A DNA stretch of 64,000 nt from Falsiroseomonas ponticola (GCF_016805305.1 NZ_JAERQN010000013.1:1-64000); one strand, 5' to 3'. Positions 1-7,764 are shown, counted from the first letter of the stretch. Notes: generated by a model from the letters alone, not told the origin. Numbers and translations: made by a program.

Positions 1-115
1 GCCGCCCACTGCCGGTCCGACAGCCAGAACTCTCCCGCCATGACCCAAGCTCCGCTACCCAGCAGCTTGAATCACAGCCCGCCGCGCCGCGCCTAGAACT
101 GATTGGGTTTGGAGC

Positions 116-520
116 CTAGCGGCGCCCGCGCTTCGTGGCCGGCGGCTCGGGCTCCGGCCCCGCGGCGCGGGCCAGGACCAGGCCGAAGGCGGCGCGCGCG
201 GGCACGTCGAGCCGCCGGTAGTGGCGCAGCAGCGCCTCCTCATCCGGCGCCAGCAGGCCGAGCTCGCCCTGCGGTTCCTCCAGCATGGCGGCCGGGATGA
301 GGTCGCCGGGCTCCAGCCCCAGCACGAACACCTCATCCACATCGAGGGCGGCGGCGAGACGGCGCAGCGCCTGGCCGCGGGGCAGCGCGCCTTCGCCGCG
401 CAGCAGCGCCGCCAGGCTGCCGGGCTTGAGCCCGGCCGCGGCCTCCACCTCCTCCGCCGCCAGGCCCAGGCGGTCCAGGCGGCCATCGATGCGGGCGATG
501 ATCTCGGGGTTCGGTTCCAT
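116..520 (-). CDS. XRE-type helix-turn-helix regulator (134 aa)
   Basis: Small cytoplasmic DNA-binding protein. Residues about 5-62 have the pattern of an XRE/Cro HTH: a helix ending in GLAAEEVEAAAGL, recognition-helix region KPGSLAALLRGE, then LRRLAAALDVDEVFVLGLEP. The C-terminal half (LLAPDEEALLRHYRRLDV onward) resembles the short helical tail of phage-repressor-like regulators and has no enzymatic motif. The tail is basic and ends in KRGRR. The ATG at 520 is the first that gives the complete HTH. It is transcribed away from the 345-base gap to its right. The target is unknown; autoregulation is only an inference. Fairly sure of the family, not of the role. Confidence 0.75.
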   Translation of the reverse strand: MEPNPEIIARIDGRLDRLGLAAEEVEAAAGLKPGSLAALLRGEGALPRGQALRRLAAALDVDEVFVLGLEPGDLIPAAMLEEPQGELGLLAPDEEALLRHYRRLDVPARAAFGLVLARAAGPEPEPPATKRGRR

Positions 521-865
521 GGCCCGGCATAGCGCAGTGGGCGGGGCCGGGCCATTTCCACGGATCGCACGCGTTCAATAGGCCGCGCCGGGGACAGGGA
601 ATGTCGCGGTTGCCGGCCGCCAGGCAGCTTCCTTGCCGTGGTGGCAGGGCGCGGCGAAATTTCACTGGCGGAATCTGTTTAACCTTGACGGCGCGTGGTT
701 TCGGGCGCATCTCACGGCTGCTGAACGAGGATCGCGCATCGTGCACCCGCCCCTGACCCTGATCGTCGCCCCGGCCCGCCCGGCCCCGCGGCGAATGTGG
801 CGCTGTCGCCGCGGCTGACGGCCGCCCCCGACATCCCCCCAGGTCACGATTCCGGAGTGCTTCCC
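521..865. other. Intergenic region between XRE gene and small ORF
   Basis: This is the only gap over 300 bases in the window. No convincing ORF or RNA gene was seen. A slightly AT-richer stretch at about 655-690 contains TTGACG at 685-690, which could be a plus-strand -35 element, but no good -10 follows at 16-18 nt. It presumably carries the divergent promoters of the flanking genes. Confidence 0.4.
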
Positions 866-1057
866 ATGATCGAATCCCGCCCCATCGACATCGACGGCCG
901 CTTCGTCGGCGTCGCCGTCAACGCCTCCCTCTCCTGGCATTTCGTCGCGATCGACCCGGTGCTGGACGATCTGCACGGCACGCATTTCGCCAGCGCCGAG
1001 GAAGTGGCGCGCGTGGCGCGGCTGGTGCTGGCCCGCGCCACGCGGCGCGTGCATTGA
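866..1057 (+). CDS. Small hypothetical protein (63 aa)
   Basis: Short acidic protein beginning MIESRPIDIDGRFVGVAV, with the central segment FVAIDPVLDDLHGTHFASAE and a basic C-terminus ending RRVH. It has no signal peptide, membrane segment or Cys motif. Coding is supported by the GC-biased third positions and the ATG at 866. In-frame sequence extends upstream to 797, but the extra residues have no recognisable character. Similar small proteins of unknown function occur scattered in high-GC alphaproteobacteria (recollection, not checked). Function unknown. Confidence 0.55.
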   Translation: MIESRPIDIDGRFVGVAVNASLSWHFVAIDPVLDDLHGTHFASAEEVARVARLVLARATRRVH

Positions 1058-1113
1058 GGCCGGGGCCCCGTTCCACCCGCCATTCCTGATGTCGTTCCGC
1101 CTTCCACGCCGCC

Positions 1114-1132
1114 GGGCGCCGGCCCGGCGCCC
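1114..1132. terminator. Perfect hairpin upstream of metN
   Basis: GGGCGCCGG and CCGGCGCCC face each other around a single C, so in RNA the loop would absorb neighbouring pairs. No T-run follows. It lies between the small ORF and metN and could be a terminator for the former or a leader structure for the latter. Function not established. Confidence 0.35.
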
Positions 1133-1203
1133 CCCGCACCATGGCTGACCTGCTCGCGCAGAGGGTTGCCGCGCGCCCGGCGGCGCGCCACATCGCCGGC
1201 GCC

Positions 1204-2286
1204 ATGCCGGACACACCCTCCCCCGCCGTGATCCCCGCCGCGGTCCCCGCCGCTGTTCCTTGGGCGATCACGCTGGATCGCCTGACCAAGCGCTTCGCGC
1301 GCGGCAACACGCTGGCGCTGGACGATGTCTCGCTCAGCGTGCGGGAAGGCGAGGTCTTCGGCATCGTCGGCCGGTCCGGCGCGGGCAAGTCCACGCTGAT
1401 CCGCTGCGTGAACCTGCTGGAACGCCCCGATAGCGGCCGCGTGACCGTGCTGGGGCAGGACCTGCCGGCGCTGGACGATGCGGGGCTGCGCGCGGCGCGG
1501 CGCGGCATCGGCATGGTGTTCCAGCACTTCAACCTGCACACGCGCCGCACGGTGGCGGAGAATGTCGCCTTCCCGCTGGAAGTGGCCGGCCTGCCCGCCG
1601 CGGAACGCCGCGCGCGCGTGGCGGAGATCCTGCCCCTGGTGGGGCTGGAGGCGAAGCGCGATGCCTATCCCGCGCAGCTCTCCGGCGGGCAGAAGCAGCG
1701 CGTCGGCATCGCGCGCGCGCTGGCATCCCGCCCCCGCATCCTGCTCTGCGACGAGGCGACGAGCGCGCTGGATCCCGAGACGACGCGGGAGATCCTGGCG
1801 CTGATCCGCGACCTGCGCGCGAAGCTGGACCTGACCGTGCTGCTGATCACGCATGAGATGGCGGTGGTGAAGGCCATCTGCGACCGCGTGGCGGTGATGG
1901 AGGCGGGGCGCGTGATCGAGCAGGGGCCCGTCTTTTCCGTCTTCACGCGGCCGGAACATGCGACGACGCGCAGCTTCGTGGCGGAGGTGATCGGCCATGG
2001 CCTGCCCGCCAGCACGCTGGCGCGCCTGCCCGCGCCCCGGCCCGGGGAGAAGCGGCGCCTGGCGCAGGTGGTCTTCACGGGGCCGAACGCGACCCGCGCC
2101 GTGGTCAGCGAGGCGAGCCGCGACTTCGGGCTCGACATCAACATCGTCTCCGGCCGCGTCGATGACATCGCGGGGGAGCCCTTCGGCGTGATGGCGCTGG
2201 CGGCCTATGGCCCCGATGGCGCGGTGGATGCGGCCTTCGGCTGGATGCGGGACCTGGGGCTGACGGTGACGGAGATCGCGGCATGA
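1204..2286 (+). CDS. metN: Methionine-type ABC transporter ATP-binding protein MetN
   Basis: ATPase of a MetNIQ importer on the cytoplasmic face of the inner membrane. Walker A GRSGAGKST lies near residue 56, the Q-loop region at MVFQHFNLHTRRTV, the ABC signature LSGGQKQRVGIARAL near 159, Walker B ILLCDEATSALD near 179 and the H-loop at LLITHEM. A C-terminal domain from about residue 275 matches the NIL domain that senses methionine in MetN proteins. The start at 1204 gives about 360 aa; an in-frame ATG at 1141 adds 21 residues of unlikely sequence. metI overlaps by 4 nt and two metQ-like genes follow. The family is certain; the substrate may be methionine or another sulfur compound, given the monooxygenase downstream. 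Confidence 0.93.
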   Translation: MPDTPSPAVIPAAVPAAVPWAITLDRLTKRFARGNTLALDDVSLSVREGEVFGIVGRSGAGKSTLIRCVNLLERPDSGRVTVLGQDLPALDDAGLRAARRGIGMVFQHFNLHTRRTVAENVAFPLEVAGLPAAERRARVAEILPLVGLEAKRDAYPAQLSGGQKQRVGIARALASRPRILLCDEATSALDPETTREILALIRDLRAKLDLTVLLITHEMAVVKAICDRVAVMEAGRVIEQGPVFSVFTRPEHATTRSFVAEVIGHGLPASTLARLPAPRPGEKRRLAQVVFTGPNATRAVVSEASRDFGLDINIVSGRVDDIAGEPFGVMALAAYGPDGAVDAAFGWMRDLGLTVTEIAA

Positions 2287-2945
2287 GCTGGCTGGCCCCC
2301 GCGCTGCAGGACCTGCTGATCGAGGCGCTGTGGGACACGGCGCTGATGGTGGGCGCCGCCGCCGCCATCGCGGTGGCGATCGGCCTGCCCATCGCGCTGC
2401 TGCTGCATGCGACGGCGCCGGGCGGGCTGGCGCCGAATGCTTGGCTCAACCGGCCGCTCGGCCTGGTGGTGAATGCCACGCGCTCCACGCCCTTCATCAT
2501 CCTGATGGTGGCGATCGTGCCCTTCACGCGGCTGGTCGCCGGCACCTCCATCGGCACCGGCGCGGCCATCGTGCCGCTGGCGCTGGCGGCGACGGCCTTC
2601 CTGGCCCGGCTGTTCGAGAATGCGCTGCGCGAGGTCGATCCCGGCGTGATCGAGGCCGCACGCGCCATGGGCGCCACGCGGATGCAGATCGTGGCCAAGG
2701 TGCTGGTGCCGGAAGCGCTGCCGGGCCTGGTGGCGGCGACGACGGTGGCGCTGGTCTCGCTGGTCGGCTTCTCCGCCATGGCGGGCGCGGTGGGCGGCGG
2801 CGGGCTGGGTGACCTCGGCATTCGTTTCGGCTACCAGCGCTTCATGCCGGAGGTGATGGCGACCGTCGTCGTCATCCTGATCGTCTTCGTCCAGGCGCTG
2901 CAGTCGTTCGGCGACTGGCTGGTGCGCCGGCTGTCGCATCGTTGA
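2283..2945 (+). CDS. metI: Methionine-type ABC transporter permease MetI
   Basis: Inner-membrane permease of the MetNIQ importer, 220 aa, the usual family length. Five or so hydrophobic segments are visible (for example LMVGAAAAIAVAIGLPIALL and FIILMVAIVPF). The EAA loop that contacts MetN reads EAARAMGATRMQI near residue 123. The C-terminus ends in a last membrane helix (TVVVILIVFVQALQSFG) and a basic tail. Its ATG overlaps the metN stop (ATGA), a sign of translational coupling. Confidence 0.93.
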   Translation: MSWLAPALQDLLIEALWDTALMVGAAAAIAVAIGLPIALLLHATAPGGLAPNAWLNRPLGLVVNATRSTPFIILMVAIVPFTRLVAGTSIGTGAAIVPLALAATAFLARLFENALREVDPGVIEAARAMGATRMQIVAKVLVPEALPGLVAATTVALVSLVGFSAMAGAVGGGGLGDLGIRFGYQRFMPEVMATVVVILIVFVQALQSFGDWLVRRLSHR

Positions 2946-2962
2946 ACAAGAAGGAACACGCC

Positions 2963-3769
2963 ATGATCACCCGTCGCACCCTGGCGCTGGCCGGCGCCGC
3001 CCTGCCCTTCGGGGCCTCCATCGCCGCGGCGCAGGATATCGGCAGCGCGCAGCGGCCGCTGCGCATCGGCGTCACCGCCGGGCCGCATGCGCAGGTGATG
3101 GAGAAGGTGCGGGAGATCGCGGCGCGCGAGGGCCTCGCGATCCGCATCGTGGAGTTCCAGGACTTCATCCAGCCGAATGCCGCGCTGGCGGCGGGCGACC
3201 TGGATGCCAACAGCTACCAGCACCAGCCCTTCCTGGACCAGCAGGTGCGCGACCGGCGCCTGCCGCTGGTGAGCGTGGCGAAGACGATGATCTTCCCCAT
3301 GGGCCTCTATTCCCGCCGCCACCGCGCGGCCAGCGCCATCCCGGCCGGCGGGCGCGTGGCCATCCCGAACGACCCGACCAATGGCGGCCGCGCGCTGGTG
3401 CTGCTGGCGGCCAACGGGTTGTTCAAGCTGCGCGACGGCGCCGATTTCCGCGCCACCGTCGCCGACATCACGGAGAATCCGCGCCGCATCCGCGTGGTGG
3501 AGCTGGAGGCGGCGCAGCTGCCGCGCGTGCTGGACGAGGTGGAGGCCGCCACCATCAACACCAACTTCGCCATCCCCGCCGGGCTGAACCCGGTGCGGGA
3601 CGCGATCGCCCTTGAATCCAGCGAAAGCCCCTATGCCAACCTGATCGCCGTGCGCCAGGCGGATGCGCAGGCGGCCTGGGTGCGGCGCCTGGTCGCCGCC
3701 TACCAGACGCAGGAGGTGAAGGACTTCGTCCAGGCCACCTTCCAGGGCGCCGTCATCCCCGCCTTCTGA
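2963..3769 (+). CDS. metQ: MetQ/NlpA-family substrate-binding protein, copy 1
   Basis: Periplasmic binding protein of the MetNI importer (268 aa). The N-terminus has a twin-arginine-like start (TRRTLALAGAALPFG) and cleavage near AAAQ, but no lipobox cysteine, so it is probably soluble rather than a lipoprotein. NlpA-family features: PLRIGVTAGPHAQVMEKV, FQDFIQPNAALAAGDLDANS, YQHQPFL, IPNDPTNGGRAL and NTNFAIPAGLNP. The start at 2963 is chosen over 2942 because AAGGA lies 7 nt before it. It is about half identical by eye to the next gene, so the transporter apparently has two receptors. Confidence 0.9.
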   Translation: MITRRTLALAGAALPFGASIAAAQDIGSAQRPLRIGVTAGPHAQVMEKVREIAAREGLAIRIVEFQDFIQPNAALAAGDLDANSYQHQPFLDQQVRDRRLPLVSVAKTMIFPMGLYSRRHRAASAIPAGGRVAIPNDPTNGGRALVLLAANGLFKLRDGADFRATVADITENPRRIRVVELEAAQLPRVLDEVEAATINTNFAIPAGLNPVRDAIALESSESPYANLIAVRQADAQAAWVRRLVAAYQTQEVKDFVQATFQGAVIPAF

Positions 3770-3780
3770 GGAGAAGCATC

Positions 3781-4584
3781 ATGCAGCGTCGCGCCATCCT
3801 GACCCTTCCGGCCCTGGTGATCCCGGGCCTTGCCGCCGCGCAGGCGCCGGAGCTGGGCACGGCGGCGCGGCCGCTGCGCGTCGGCGTCACGCAGGGCGTC
3901 CATGGCCAGACCTTCGAGAAGGTGCGGGAGGTGCTGGCGCGGGACGGCTTCGTGACGCGCGGCATCGAGTTCGGCGACTTCATCCAGCCCAATGCGGCGC
4001 TGGCGGCCGGCGACCTCGATGCCAATGCCTACCAGCATTTGCCCTTCCTGGAGGCGCAGCGCGCGCAGCGCGGCTATGACTTCGTGCCGGTCGGCAAGAC
4101 GGTGCTGACCTTGATGGGCGTCTTCTCCCGCCGCCATCGAGACCTGGCCGCGCTGCCCGCCGGCGCGCGCATCGCCATCCCGAACGACCCGACCAATGGC
4201 GGCCGCGCGCTGCTGCTGCTGGCGGAAGCCGGCGTCTTCCGGCTGCGCGCCGGCGCCGACCATCGCGCGACGGTGGCCGACATCACGGAGAACCCGAAGC
4301 GCATCCGCATCGTGGAGCTGGAGGCCGCTTCCATCGTGCGGGCGCTGGAGGATGTGGACGCCGCCGCCATCACCGGCAATTTCGCCGTGCCCGCGGGGCT
4401 CAACCCGCTGCGCGACGCGCTGGCGCGGGAGACGGCGCAGAGCGTCTATACCGTGCTGGTCGTGGTGCGGCGCGCGGATGCGGAACGCCCCTGGGCGCGG
4501 CGGCTCGCGCAGGGCTATGCGCATCCCGAGGTGAAGGCCTTCGTGGAGGCCACCTTCGGTGGCGCGGTGATCCCCGGTGCGTGA
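3781..4584 (+). CDS. MetQ/NlpA-family substrate-binding protein, copy 2
   Basis: Tandem paralogue of the preceding gene (267 aa), starting 11 nt after it behind a GAGGAGAA ribosome-binding site. It has a short signal peptide (LTLPALVIPGLAAAQ) and no lipobox. The same blocks occur: PLRVGVTQGVHGQTFEKV, DFIQPNAALAAGDLDANA, IPNDPTNGGRAL and GNFAVPAGLNP. Differences cluster in the likely ligand region after YQHLPFLEAQ. Its last codons overlap the GTG of the downstream flavin monooxygenase by 8 nt, tying the two together. It may bind a different sulfur or amino-acid ligand from copy 1 (inference). Confidence 0.88.
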   Translation: MQRRAILTLPALVIPGLAAAQAPELGTAARPLRVGVTQGVHGQTFEKVREVLARDGFVTRGIEFGDFIQPNAALAAGDLDANAYQHLPFLEAQRAQRGYDFVPVGKTVLTLMGVFSRRHRDLAALPAGARIAIPNDPTNGGRALLLLAEAGVFRLRAGADHRATVADITENPKRIRIVELEAASIVRALEDVDAAAITGNFAVPAGLNPLRDALARETAQSVYTVLVVVRRADAERPWARRLAQGYAHPEVKAFVEATFGGAVIPGA

Positions 4585-5902
4585 CCGCAAGCTCCATCTG
4601 GGCGCCTTCATGCGCCCGGTCAGCATCCATACCGGCGCCTGGCGCTACCCCGGCGCCTGGGCGGATGCGAATTTCAGCTTTCCGCGGCTGACATACCTGA
4701 TCCAGCGGCTGGAGGCGGCGAAGTTCGACGCCTTCTTCATGGCCGACCACCTGGCGCTGCTGAACATGCCGATCGAGGCGCTGCGCCGCAGCCACACCGT
4801 CACCAGCTTCGACCCGCTGACCCTGCTGCCCGCGCTGGCGGCGGTGACGGAGCGGATCGGGCTGATCGCGACGGCATCGACGACCTACAACGATGCCTAT
4901 CACGTCGCGCGCAAATTCGCCTCGCTGGACCATATCAGCAATGGCCGCGCGGGGTGGAACCTGGTGACCACCGCCAATCCCGATGCGGCGCTGAACTTCG
5001 GCCATGACGCGCACATGGCGCATGGGGAGCGCTACAAGCGCGCGCGGGAATTCTACGACGTCGTCACCGGCCTCTGGGACAGCTTCGCCGACGATGCCTT
5101 CATCCGGGACCAGGAGAGCGGCATCTTCTGGGACCCCGCGCGGATGCATGTGCTGGACCACAAGGGGCCGGAACTGTCGGTGCGCGGGCCGCTCAACGTG
5201 GCGCGGCCGGTGCAGGGCTGGCCGGTGATCGTGCAGGCCGGCGCCTCCGATGCCGGGCGGCAGATCGCGGCGGAGACGGCGGAGATGGTCTTCGCCGCGG
5301 GCGGGCGGCTGGAGGATGCGCAGGCCTACTACGCGGATGTGAAGGCGCGCGCCGCCGCCTACGGCCGCGATCCCGATCGCATCAAGATCCTGCCCGGCGC
5401 GCTGGTCATCGTGGGCGACACGGTGGAGGAGGCGCGGGCGAAGCACCGGCACCTCGACAGCCTGGTGCATCTGGAAAGCGCGATCGGCTCGCTCTCCGTG
5501 GCGCTGGGCGTGGATGCGCGGCAATTCGACCTCGACGCGCCGCTGCCCGAGATTCCGGAGACGGAGGGCGGGAAATCCGGCCGCGAGCGCGCCATCACCC
5601 TGGCGCGGCGGGAGGGGCTGACCGTGCGGCAGCTGGCGCAGCGGCTGGGCGGCTATGGCGGGCTGGCGCTGGTGGGCACGCCCGCGACCATCGCGGATGA
5701 GATGGAGCAGTGGCTGGATGGCCGCGGCTGCGACGGCTTCAACGTGATGTTCCCCTTCGTGCCCGCGGGGCTCGAGGAATTCTGCGACCGGGTGGTGCCG
5801 GAGCTGCAGCGGCGCGGCCTGTTCCGGACGGAGTATGAGGGCACGACGCTGCGCGACCACCTGGGCCTGGAGCGGCCGGCGAACCGCTTCTTCCCGGCCT
5901 GA
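4577..5902 (+). CDS. LLM-class flavin-dependent monooxygenase (NtaA/SnaA/DszA/SoxA type)
   Basis: FMNH2-dependent monooxygenase, 441 aa, of the bacterial-luciferase-like group that oxidises nitrilotriacetate, dibenzothiophene sulfone or dimethyl sulfone. Visible hallmarks: the N-terminal segment with HTGAWRYPGAW, FMADHLALL, the barrel strand around AVTERIGLIATASTTYNDAY, FASLDHISNGRAGWNLVTT, and YVGxAP-like WPVIVQAGASDAGRQIAAE. Translation starts at a GTG overlapping the upstream metQ-like stop. Together with a met-type importer this suggests uptake and oxidative cleavage of an organosulfur compound (inference). No flavin reductase partner is adjacent. Confidence 0.87.
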   Translation: MRDRKLHLGAFMRPVSIHTGAWRYPGAWADANFSFPRLTYLIQRLEAAKFDAFFMADHLALLNMPIEALRRSHTVTSFDPLTLLPALAAVTERIGLIATASTTYNDAYHVARKFASLDHISNGRAGWNLVTTANPDAALNFGHDAHMAHGERYKRAREFYDVVTGLWDSFADDAFIRDQESGIFWDPARMHVLDHKGPELSVRGPLNVARPVQGWPVIVQAGASDAGRQIAAETAEMVFAAGGRLEDAQAYYADVKARAAAYGRDPDRIKILPGALVIVGDTVEEARAKHRHLDSLVHLESAIGSLSVALGVDARQFDLDAPLPEIPETEGGKSGRERAITLARREGLTVRQLAQRLGGYGGLALVGTPATIADEMEQWLDGRGCDGFNVMFPFVPAGLEEFCDRVVPELQRRGLFRTEYEGTTLRDHLGLERPANRFFPA

Positions 5903-5903
5903 C

Positions 5904-6425
5904 TCAGGCGGGGCGGCGGTTCCAGGGCATCGCCGCCAGCGCCTTCGCCATGGGGCAGAGGCCGGTGATGCCGGCCATCACCAGCCCGGCGCCGACGAAG
6001 CCGGAGAGCGCGATGAAGCCGGGGCTGACCGTGGCCGCCAGCACCGCGCCGAGCAGCGCGAGACCGCCCGCCACGATCTGCACCTGGCGCATCAGCGGCA
6101 GCGGCGCGCGCCGGTCCTCCACCAGCGCCACGCCGGCGGCGCGCAGCGCGGCCAGCCCGCCTTCCACCGCATAGGCCGTGCGCCCCTCCGCCATCGCCGC
6201 CAGCGCGGCGCCGCCTTGCCGGGTGCGGGCGCCGGAGGCGCAGTGGAAGAGCAGTACCTCGCCCGCCGGCAGCCGGGCTTGGCCGAGGCCGGAGAGCGGC
6301 AGGGCGGCGGAGCCGGGGACATGGGCGCGGGCGCGCTCATCCGCCTCCCGCAGATCGACCAGCGTGGCGCGGCCCTGGCGCAGCAGGGCGGCGGCCTCGG
6401 CGGCGGGGATCGAGGGCAGGGACAT
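5904..6425 (-). CDS. Rhodanese-DUF2892 fusion protein
   Basis: Sulfurtransferase joined to a membrane domain, 173 aa. The rhodanese domain (about 5-100) carries the active-site loop FHCASGARTRQG with the catalytic Cys. The C-terminal DUF2892 part has two hydrophobic helices (IVAGGLALLGAVLAATVS and GFIALSGFVGAGLVMAGI) followed by GLCPM, as in YgaP. The ATG at 6425 is preceded by AAGGATA; an upstream in-frame ATG at 6473 lies inside the divergent promoter. It is divergent from thioredoxin and DUF2892 genes, with a Cys-containing ArsR gene beyond them. The likely role is moving persulfide sulfur at the inner membrane. Confidence 0.87.
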   Translation of the reverse strand: MSLPSIPAAEAAALLRQGRATLVDLREADERARAHVPGSAALPLSGLGQARLPAGEVLLFHCASGARTRQGGAALAAMAEGRTAYAVEGGLAALRAAGVALVEDRRAPLPLMRQVQIVAGGLALLGAVLAATVSPGFIALSGFVGAGLVMAGITGLCPMAKALAAMPWNRRPA

Positions 6426-6509
6426 GGCGGTATCCTTGAGGGGCGGGCCCGGCGGCCCAACATGCATCTTCACTAAATTAGCATTCTCTTATATGAAGGG
6501 AAGAGCCCG
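6426..6509. promoter_or_regulatory. Divergent promoter with candidate ArsR operator
   Basis: The stretch 6466-6498 is markedly AT-rich for this genome. CTTCA at 6468-6472 and TGAAG at 6494-6498 form an inverted repeat centred at 6483, and CTAA/TTAG (6473-6481) form a second small palindrome. TTATAT at 6489-6494 could be a plus-strand -10. The site separates rhodanese-DUF2892 from thioredoxin, as expected for an operator read by the ArsR protein encoded at 7160-7501. The binding site is inferred, not shown. Confidence 0.5.
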
Positions 6510-6950
6510 ATGACCGAATCCCTCACCCTGCCCTGTCCCCATTGCGCCGCGACCAACCGCGTGCCGGCGGCGCGGCTGGCCGACGGCCCGCGCTGCGGCG
6601 CCTGCCACCAGCCCCTTTTCACCGGCCGGCCGCTGGCGCTGGACGAGGCGGGGTTCCAGCGGCATCTGCGCCTGTCCTCCATCCCGCTGCTGGTGGATTT
6701 CTGGGCCTCCTGGTGCGGCCCCTGCCGCGCCATGGCCCCGGCCTTCGAGGCCGCGGCGGCCGAGCTGGAGCCGGCGATGCGGCTGGTGAAGGTCTCGACC
6801 GAGGAAGCGCCGGCGCTGGCCGCGCGCCTGCAGATCACGAGCATCCCAACCCTCGCGCTGTTCCACGGGGGGCGGGAGGTCGCGCGCCAGGCCGGGGCAC
6901 TCCCGGCCCGGCAGATCGTCACCTGGGCCCGGAGCCACCAGGCCCGCTAG
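6510..6950 (+). CDS. trxC: Thioredoxin with N-terminal zinc-finger (TrxC type)
   Basis: Thiol-disulfide reductant, 146 aa. The N-terminus has two CxxC pairs (C9/C12 and C29/C32) typical of TrxC/thioredoxin-2 zinc ribbons. The thioredoxin active site WCGPC is at residues 68-72 in VDFWASWCGPCRAMAP, and the cis-Pro loop is ITSIPTLALF. It is cytoplasmic, with no signal peptide. It heads a plus-strand pair with a DUF2892 gene, divergent from rhodanese-DUF2892. In this setting it probably reduces persulfides formed by the rhodanese (inference). Confidence 0.9.
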   Translation: MTESLTLPCPHCAATNRVPAARLADGPRCGACHQPLFTGRPLALDEAGFQRHLRLSSIPLLVDFWASWCGPCRAMAPAFEAAAAELEPAMRLVKVSTEEAPALAARLQITSIPTLALFHGGREVARQAGALPARQIVTWARSHQAR

Positions 6951-6965
6951 GAAGGAGCCCATCCC

Positions 6966-7157
6966 ATGACCCGCAATGTCGGTGGAATCGACCGCCTGCT
7001 ACGCCTCGTGGCCGGCGCCGTGCTGCTCGCGCTCGGTGCCTTCGGGCCGCTGGGCTGGTGGGGGTTGATCGGGCTGGTGCCGATCGGCACGGCGCTGGCG
7101 GGGTTCTGCCCGCTCTACCCGCTGCTTGGCATCAACACCCGCGGCCGGGCCGCCTGA
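6966..7157 (+). CDS. DUF2892 small inner-membrane protein (63 aa)
   Basis: Starts MTRNVGGIDRLLRLVAGAVL, the standard DUF2892 N-terminus, followed by two hydrophobic helices (LVAGAVLLALGAFG and WWGLIGLVPIGTALAGF) and the family signature GFCPLYPLLGINT. It is the stand-alone equivalent of the C-terminal domain of the rhodanese gene at 5904-6425. It begins 15 nt after thioredoxin behind AGGAGCC. DUF2892 proteins commonly accompany rhodaneses and ArsR regulators in sulfide-responsive loci; the biochemical role is unclear. Confidence 0.85.
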   Translation: MTRNVGGIDRLLRLVAGAVLLALGAFGPLGWWGLIGLVPIGTALAGFCPLYPLLGINTRGRAA

Positions 7158-7159
7158 CG

Positions 7160-7501
7160 TCAGGCGATATCGCCGCAGAACAGGTCCTTCAGCGTGCCGA
7201 TCAGCGCCGCCACGCGCGGATCGGCGATGCGGTAGTGGATGGTGGTGCCGCTGCGGCGCGTCGCCACCAGCCCGTCATCGCGCAGCTTCGCCAGGTGCTG
7301 GGAGAGCGCGGGCTGGGACAGGCCGACATGGGCGGCCAGGCTGCCCACGCTCGCCTCCCCCTCCACCAGCAGCTGGCACAGCAGCAGCAGGCGCCGTTCA
7401 TTGCCGAGCAGGCGCAGCAGCGCCGCCGCTTCCGCGGCGCGTTCCTGCATCAGCGCCGCGCCGGGCGCGAGGACGGCTTCGGGCATGGGTGCATCCGGCA
7501 T
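7160..7501 (-). CDS. ArsR-family regulator, BigR/SqrR-like persulfide sensor
   Basis: Winged-helix repressor, 113 aa from the ATG at 7501 (a TTG at 7537 would add 12 residues). HTH: VGSLAAHVGLSQPALSQHLA; wing: DDGLVATRRSGTTIHYRI. The two cysteines fall at residues 42 (in LLLLCQLL) and 109 (in LKDLFCGD), nearly the positions (42 and 108) of the redox pair in BigR, which forms a disulfide or polysulfide bridge in response to H2S-derived species. The rhodanese, thioredoxin and DUF2892 genes alongside fit that role. It converges on the DUF2892 gene with 2 nt between stop codons. Confidence 0.87.
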   Translation of the reverse strand: MPDAPMPEAVLAPGAALMQERAAEAAALLRLLGNERRLLLLCQLLVEGEASVGSLAAHVGLSQPALSQHLAKLRDDGLVATRRSGTTIHYRIADPRVAALIGTLKDLFCGDIA

Positions 7502-7550
7502 CGCCGCGATGATGTGGGCCGGGGCGGGGGCAATCAAGCGCGCGATGATT

Positions 7551-7569
7551 GCGAATGGTTCTCATTTGC
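7551..7569. promoter_or_regulatory. Fur-type iron box upstream of hemP
   Basis: GCGAATG (7551-7557) and CATTTGC (7563-7569) form an inverted repeat with one mismatch around GTTCT. Read on the minus strand, the AATGAGAACCATT core resembles a Fur box. It lies between the ArsR and hemP starts, and hemP genes are classically iron-regulated. The assignment to Fur rather than Irr or RirA is by resemblance only. Confidence 0.6.
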
Positions 7570-7602
7570 GGCATGATCGGGGTGCATAGCAGGACAAGAC
7601 CC

Positions 7603-7764
7603 TTGACCGAGACAGCGCCCCCGCCCGACCCCCTTCCCCCGCAATCCCCCACGCTGACCAGCGAGGCGCTGCTGCAGGGCGCGCGGGAGGCGGTGATCCT
7701 GCATGCGGGGGAGGTCTATCGCCTGCGCCTGACCAGCAAGGACAAGCTGATCCTGACGAAATAG
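7603..7764 (+). CDS. hemP: Hemin uptake protein HemP
   Basis: Very small protein of the HemP family, recognised by its C-terminal block: LTSEALLQGAREAVILHAGE, YRLRLTSKDKLILTK. The start is uncertain. TTG at 7603 has AGGA nine bases before it and gives 53 aa; GTG at 7582 and ATG at 7573 are in frame but lack ribosome-binding sites. HemP is linked to haem-uptake expression in other proteobacteria. No TonB receptor, HmuTUV or haem-degrading gene is present here, so it is an orphan. A Fur-like box just upstream supports iron control. Confidence 0.82.
   Translation: MTETAPPPDPLPPQSPTLTSEALLQGAREAVILHAGEVYRLRLTSKDKLILTK

Noticed and set aside
685..713. Sigma-70 promoter in the 521-865 gap
   Set aside because: TTGACG is acceptable as a -35, but the sequence 17 nt later has no resemblance to a -10.
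1058..1203. SAM-type riboswitch upstream of metN
   Set aside because: Only a simple GC hairpin is visible; I could not find the conserved core of SAM-I, SAM-II or SAM/SAH elements.
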